Of a stretch of DNA of 64,000 nucleotides, positions 62,931 through 64,000 are shown piece after piece (the stretch's first letter is position 1; every line of letters starts with the position of its first letter). A program made the position numbers and the translations under genes. The stretch is from Prochlorococcus marinus XMU1405 (lineage in GTDB: Bacteria > Cyanobacteriota > Cyanobacteriia > PCC-6307 > Cyanobiaceae). Where the stretch lies: the NCBI RefSeq assembly GCF_017696275.1, contig NZ_JAAORF010000003.1, positions 248,001 through 312,000 of the forward strand, in the 5' to 3' direction. The notes under the pieces are model-generated. The model was not told where the DNA came from and made no database searches. It was given only the letters and a program-made list of their open reading frames with translations.

Positions 62931-63101
62931 ATGCCTTTTACTGATCAAGAATATTTTGAGGTTATTGAAAAAAACGAAATAGTAAAAAAGGCCTTTGAAA
63001 ATATTAAGCAAATTTGCATTGATTTACAAAAACAAACAAATTGTCCTGAAGAGGATCTAAAAGATTTTCTTGAATTTATTTCTAAACAATGGAATAAGTA
63101 A
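62931..63101 (+). CDS. Small helical acidic protein
   Basis: 56 residues: MPFTDQEYFEVIEKNEIVKK, a helix with FENIKQICIDLQKQTNCPEE and LKDFLEFISKQWNK. It is soluble, with two cysteines and an acidic charge. A purine-rich AAGAAGGA lies 15 bp upstream as a possible ribosome binding site. The short predicted three-helix make-up recalls small regulator proteins, but no family is recognised. It is well isolated from its neighbours. Confidence 0.6.
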   Translation: MPFTDQEYFEVIEKNEIVKKAFENIKQICIDLQKQTNCPEEDLKDFLEFISKQWNK

Positions 63102-63165
63102 TAATTAACAAGCCTTTTAAATACTAAATTTAAAATTTCAATTTAGTTTTCTGACACAATAAGTT

Positions 63166-63297
63166 CTAATCTAATTCCTTTTTTGGTTTTGTATTGATAC
63201 TGGAAGTTCCCTTAGCAGCAGAAACGAAGAAAAAGAAGCCGACAATTCCTGAGATACCAAATATCGCAGCCAAAGGATCAAAAGTGAAAGAAAACAT
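63166..63297 (-). CDS. 43-residue single-helix microprotein
   Basis: From the ATG at 63297: MFSFTFDPLAAIFGISGIVG, then FFFFVSAAKGTSSINTKPKK and a short acidic end. One transmembrane helix (about 8-27) and a lysine-rich tail. An in-frame upstream ATG at 63348 would add 17 polar residues, less likely. The F-D-P-L-A-A-I pattern before a helix is similar in style to the N-V-N-P-L-T-A-I of the gene at 63581, so both may belong to one group of small membrane proteins. Confidence 0.6.
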   Translation of the reverse strand: MFSFTFDPLAAIFGISGIVGFFFFVSAAKGTSSINTKPKKELD

Positions 63298-63580
63298 AGA
63301 ATTTATAAAATCAAGATAAATAATAGTTTTTGAATCAAAATTGTACAATTATTGTTAAGTATAAAAAATAACAATCGCGCGATTCATTATGTCATTATTA
63401 GTTTCTCAGTAGGTTCAAGAAAATAATTATTAAATTGATTTTAAGAATAAAAATATCAATACATACCGAAGATCTATTCGTGCGAAAGAGAAAAGTTTTT
63501 AAAAAATATTTATAGAAATATTGAATAAAACACTACACAGAGGATCCACAATTGTTGTTTCTTTAGATTATTATCAACAC
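63298..63580. other. 283-bp divergent spacer with a 12-bp palindrome
   Basis: This lies between the minus-strand microprotein (start 63297) and the plus-strand DQDGG protein (start 63581). The perfect palindrome AATCGCGCGATT (63373-63384) stands out from the AT-rich surroundings by its six-base CG core. No other coding frame with a convincing start is present. Confidence 0.45.
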
Positions 63581-63763
63581 ATGACAGAATTTTACTCAGC
63601 TTCTTCTTCCGTAAATCCTCTTACAGCGATATTATGGTGCTTTTATCCAGTAGCTGTACTCGTAATTATTGAATTACTTTTTGGGGGTGGCTTTGATGAT
63701 GACAATAATGACGATCAAGATGGTGGAATGCTTATACCTGCTTACTCTAGATCAGACGTTTGA
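63581..63763 (+). CDS. 60-residue membrane protein with acidic DQDGG motif
   Basis: From the ATG at 63581: MTEFYSASSSVNPLTAILWC, a transmembrane helix LWCFYPVAVLVIIELLFGGG (about 18-37), an acidic run FDDDNNDDQDGGMLIPAY and the end SRSDV. A TTG at 63521 would add 20 residues that look unnatural. The acidic DDQDGG(M/K)LI segment is shared with the 44-residue minus-strand protein at 62310-62444. The function is unknown; a calcium-like or metal-binding acidic loop at the membrane face is possible. Confidence 0.65.
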   Translation: MTEFYSASSSVNPLTAILWCFYPVAVLVIIELLFGGGFDDDNNDDQDGGMLIPAYSRSDV

Positions 63764-63811
63764 ATTTTTTGAATTTTTTTAAATTATAAACTCATAAAAA
63801 ATTTAATTTAA

Positions 63812-63952
63812 TTGGCCAACAATATTGATACTACCCATATTTCTCTAATTACACTGACCATCCTGATGATTTCCTCTCTAACCTGGCTCATCTTAAAAAC
63901 TCTTAAGGAAGGTAGAAAAGCTTTAGCAGAAATAAATAAGGATAGATCGTGA
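63812..63952 (+). CDS. 46-residue single-helix microprotein (TTG start)
   Basis: From a TTG: MANNIDTTHISLITLTILMI, with helix SLITLTILMISSLTWLILKT (about 11-30) and a basic, helical tail (LKEGRKALAEINKDRS). The stop TGA is at 63950-63952. It is 48 bp after the DQDGG protein. Its helix plus charged tail layout is like the other microproteins in this end region, so I keep it, though the start is not certain. Confidence 0.5.
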   Translation: MANNIDTTHISLITLTILMISSLTWLILKTLKEGRKALAEINKDRS

Positions 63953-64000
63953 AATACAATAGAAATTTAAAAATGTAGAATTTGATTACATTTAGAAATC

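Noticed and set aside
1-64000. Prophage, insertion sequence, integrase, restriction-modification or CRISPR array
   Set aside because: No transposase, integrase, methylase-endonuclease pair, or regular repeat-spacer pattern was seen. Only a 15-bp tandem repeat (59415-59444) stands out.

Overview
The window looks like a piece of a free-living, high-light-type Prochlorococcus chromosome. The DNA is strongly AT-rich and gene-dense, with very short spacers. It carries cyanobacterial markers: an Hli antenna-like protein, plant-type ferredoxin, NblS, KaiB/KaiC without KaiA, a ClpR/ClpP pair, SpoIID and several cyanobacteria-only DUF families. No insertion sequence, integrase, phage gene or CRISPR array is visible. 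The taxonomic call is an inference from gene content; no rRNA is present to fix it.

Layout. 0-6.5 kb: 5' part of an amidohydrolase, tRNA-His, then miaB-ddl-(small membrane protein)-ftsQ-ftsZ, SRP RNA and panB. 6.5-12.7 kb: a decayed small secreted-protein gene, hemW, a PIN/TRAM membrane protein, clpR-clpP, ilvC and cobD. 12.7-15.2 kb: hli with a group of small membrane or secreted proteins, then HU and a 0.6-kb gap. 15.2-21.5 kb: isoamylase-type debranching enzyme, tRNA-Gly, a GPH sugar transporter that resembles the Prochlorococcus glucose transporter, an MlaE-type permease and plsY. 21.5-34.5 kb: pyrF, tyrS, a GIY-YIG-like protein, pepA, exported msrA, the lipid A/outer-membrane block lpxB-lpxA-fabZ-lpxC-bamA, purC and purD. 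34.5-43.3 kb: nblS facing kaiBC, ribosomal proteins L21/L27, truB, spoIID and rnz. 43.3-50.9 kb: lumenal pentapeptide protein, ferredoxin, prmA, serA, S4-domain protein, tRNA-Val, and small metabolic or membrane proteins. 51-60.7 kb: a photolyase-like protein with swapped domain order next to a single-domain NAD-ligase-like protein, then an SDR, murD, pirin, a GAF protein and a flavoprotein. 60.7-64 kb: a run of microproteins around an EamA transporter and a cupin.

Most of the window is housekeeping: cell division and wall (Ddl, FtsQ, FtsZ, MurD, SpoIID), outer membrane (Lpx, FabZ, BamA), translation, purine/pyrimidine/cofactor synthesis, proteolysis and redox. Signal processing is represented by NblS, KaiB/KaiC and the GAF protein.

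The most unusual items are the domain-swapped photolyase-like protein (51015-52169), the isolated NAD-ligase adenylation domain transcribed away from it (52447-53196), the KaiA-less clock locus with a shortened KaiC tail, a tRNA-Val with C instead of U at position 33, a paralogous pair of microproteins ending in an acidic DQDGG motif, and seven convergent gene pairs whose coding ends overlap.
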